Source: Runella defluvii
GTDB lineage: Bacteria > Bacteroidota > Bacteroidia > Cytophagales > Spirosomataceae
Direction of reading: 5' to 3'
Assembly (NCBI RefSeq): GCF_014195535.1
Contig: NZ_JACIBY010000010.1
Coordinates: 124,001 to 188,000 of the forward strand
Length of the DNA: 64,000 nucleotides
The position numbers were made by a program, and so were the translations under genes. The notes beneath the pieces are model-generated. The model was given only the letters and a program-made list of their open reading frames with translations, did not search any database and had not been told where the DNA came from. Positions 63,643-64,000 of the stretch are shown one piece after another. Within the stretch, counting starts at the first letter, position 1. Every line of letters begins with the position of its first letter.

Positions 63643-63828
63643 TTTTTCGGGTTACGATTAGTTATTTTATCTGGTAAACTAAACGCTACCTACTTATCTA
63701 CTCAACGGCACCTCCTATTTATCCTGCCAGCCCGATAAAAAACGAGATGCTGCTGGTGGCTGTACTTCTACGATACGTATTGAAGACGTAAATATAATGT
63801 GTCTCAGGGCGTTCATAATCTCCCTTTT

Positions 63829-63857
63829 TTGTTTCAATGAAATTCCTCCTATATTTG
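63829..63857 (+). promoter_or_regulatory. Promoter of the acyl-CoA dehydrogenase gene
   Basis: TTG at 63829-63831 and TATATTTG at 63850-63857 are 18 bases apart, with the ATG at 63900 42 bases downstream. Confidence 0.55.
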
Positions 63858-63899
63858 CAAACCGTATGCTTGCATAATACCCAAAACACTTAACCTCCA

Positions 63900-64000
63900 A
63901 TGGCACAATACTATAGCCGTCGTAATCTCAACTTTTTACTTCACGAAGTATTCGACGCCGCCTCGCTTAACAAATACCCGTATTTCAATGCTCACGACCG
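63900..64000 (+). CDS. Acyl-CoA dehydrogenase, 3' truncated by window edge
   Basis: Only the first 33 codons are visible. They read MAQYYSRRNLNFLLHEVFD followed by LNKYPYFNAHD, which matches the N-terminus of a Bacteroidota acyl-CoA dehydrogenase family that I recognise by its YYSRRNLNFLL start. The full-length protein would be about 600 residues. The call rests on this short region and is moderate. Confidence 0.65.
   Translation, partial: MAQYYSRRNLNFLLHEVFDAASLNKYPYFNAHD

Overview
The window looks like chromosomal DNA from a Bacteroidota bacterium, most likely order Cytophagales (Runella/Dyadobacter/Spirosoma-like). Direct support: many intergenic regions carry the Bacteroidota -7 promoter motif TAnnTTTG, often with a TTG about 19-20 bases upstream. 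The gene content also fits: two-FtsX-domain permeases, PorT-like barrels, a YbiT-type ABC-F protein, LytTR/LytS pairs, GH43 lipoprotein-type enzymes, the pheT-zapA-rny order and an N-terminal acyl-CoA dehydrogenase fragment typical of the phylum. The genus assignment is inference. No rRNA, tRNA, IS element, CRISPR array or replication origin was recognised.

Layout. 1-7000: a truncated FtsX-type permease, then pheT, a small coiled-coil gene, zapA and rny. 7000-14100: an ABC ATPase plus TolC efflux pair, lgt, a lipoprotein, kynureninase (minus strand) and a YbiT-type ABC-F ATPase. 14137-16700 (minus): a PIN/DUF2281 toxin-antitoxin pair and a LytTR response regulator with its LytS-like kinase. 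16849-24770: a very large alpha-2-macroglobulin lipoprotein, an undecaprenol/diacylglycerol kinase, a membrane protein with a winged-helix regulator, and a PorT-like barrel. 24954-32450: an isolated mraY, a lipoprotein, a HhH/barrel protein, ppc, and a small kinase-fold gene. 32500-39940 (minus): GH43 with the remnant of a deleted duplicate, pyrB, bestrophin, DUF3467, an AT-rich two-gene AAA ATPase/nuclease-like pair, and asnS. 40100-57100: a signalling island (below). 57280-64000: a secreted protein, an SGNH hydrolase, aat, a Tat-exported molybdenum hydroxylase pair, a second GH43 and the start of an acyl-CoA dehydrogenase.

The signalling island is the most unusual part. A NarL-type response regulator (40105) faces three tandem, paralogous TPR-sensor histidine kinases (41438-47364), with a HigBA-like module between them. 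Divergent from the kinases is a membrane/coiled-coil protein plus an ABC exporter. Next comes a four-unit array of about 93-base repeats, each bounded by an 18-bp perfect inverted repeat, and then a compact operon of FHA-trypsin-like protease, Ser/Thr kinase, PP2C phosphatase, a second Ser/Thr kinase with a periplasmic tail, and an outer-membrane barrel. The two plus-strand operons have near-identical promoter regions: the same AGGTTTTCCTA box, an identical 23-base block, and the same 36-base distance to a weak GAnnTTTG -7 box. This suggests one dedicated regulator, plausibly the nearby two-component system. I infer a phospho-signalling module spanning the envelope. I know no named system with this exact layout, but novelty cannot be established without database searches.

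Other points for follow-up: a candidate two-gene defence system (36768-38367), a stand-alone polyvalent-protein-type kinase fold (31819), dispersed palindromes including some read in frame within the macroglobulin gene, and a 27-bp perfect inverted repeat at 36348-36412.
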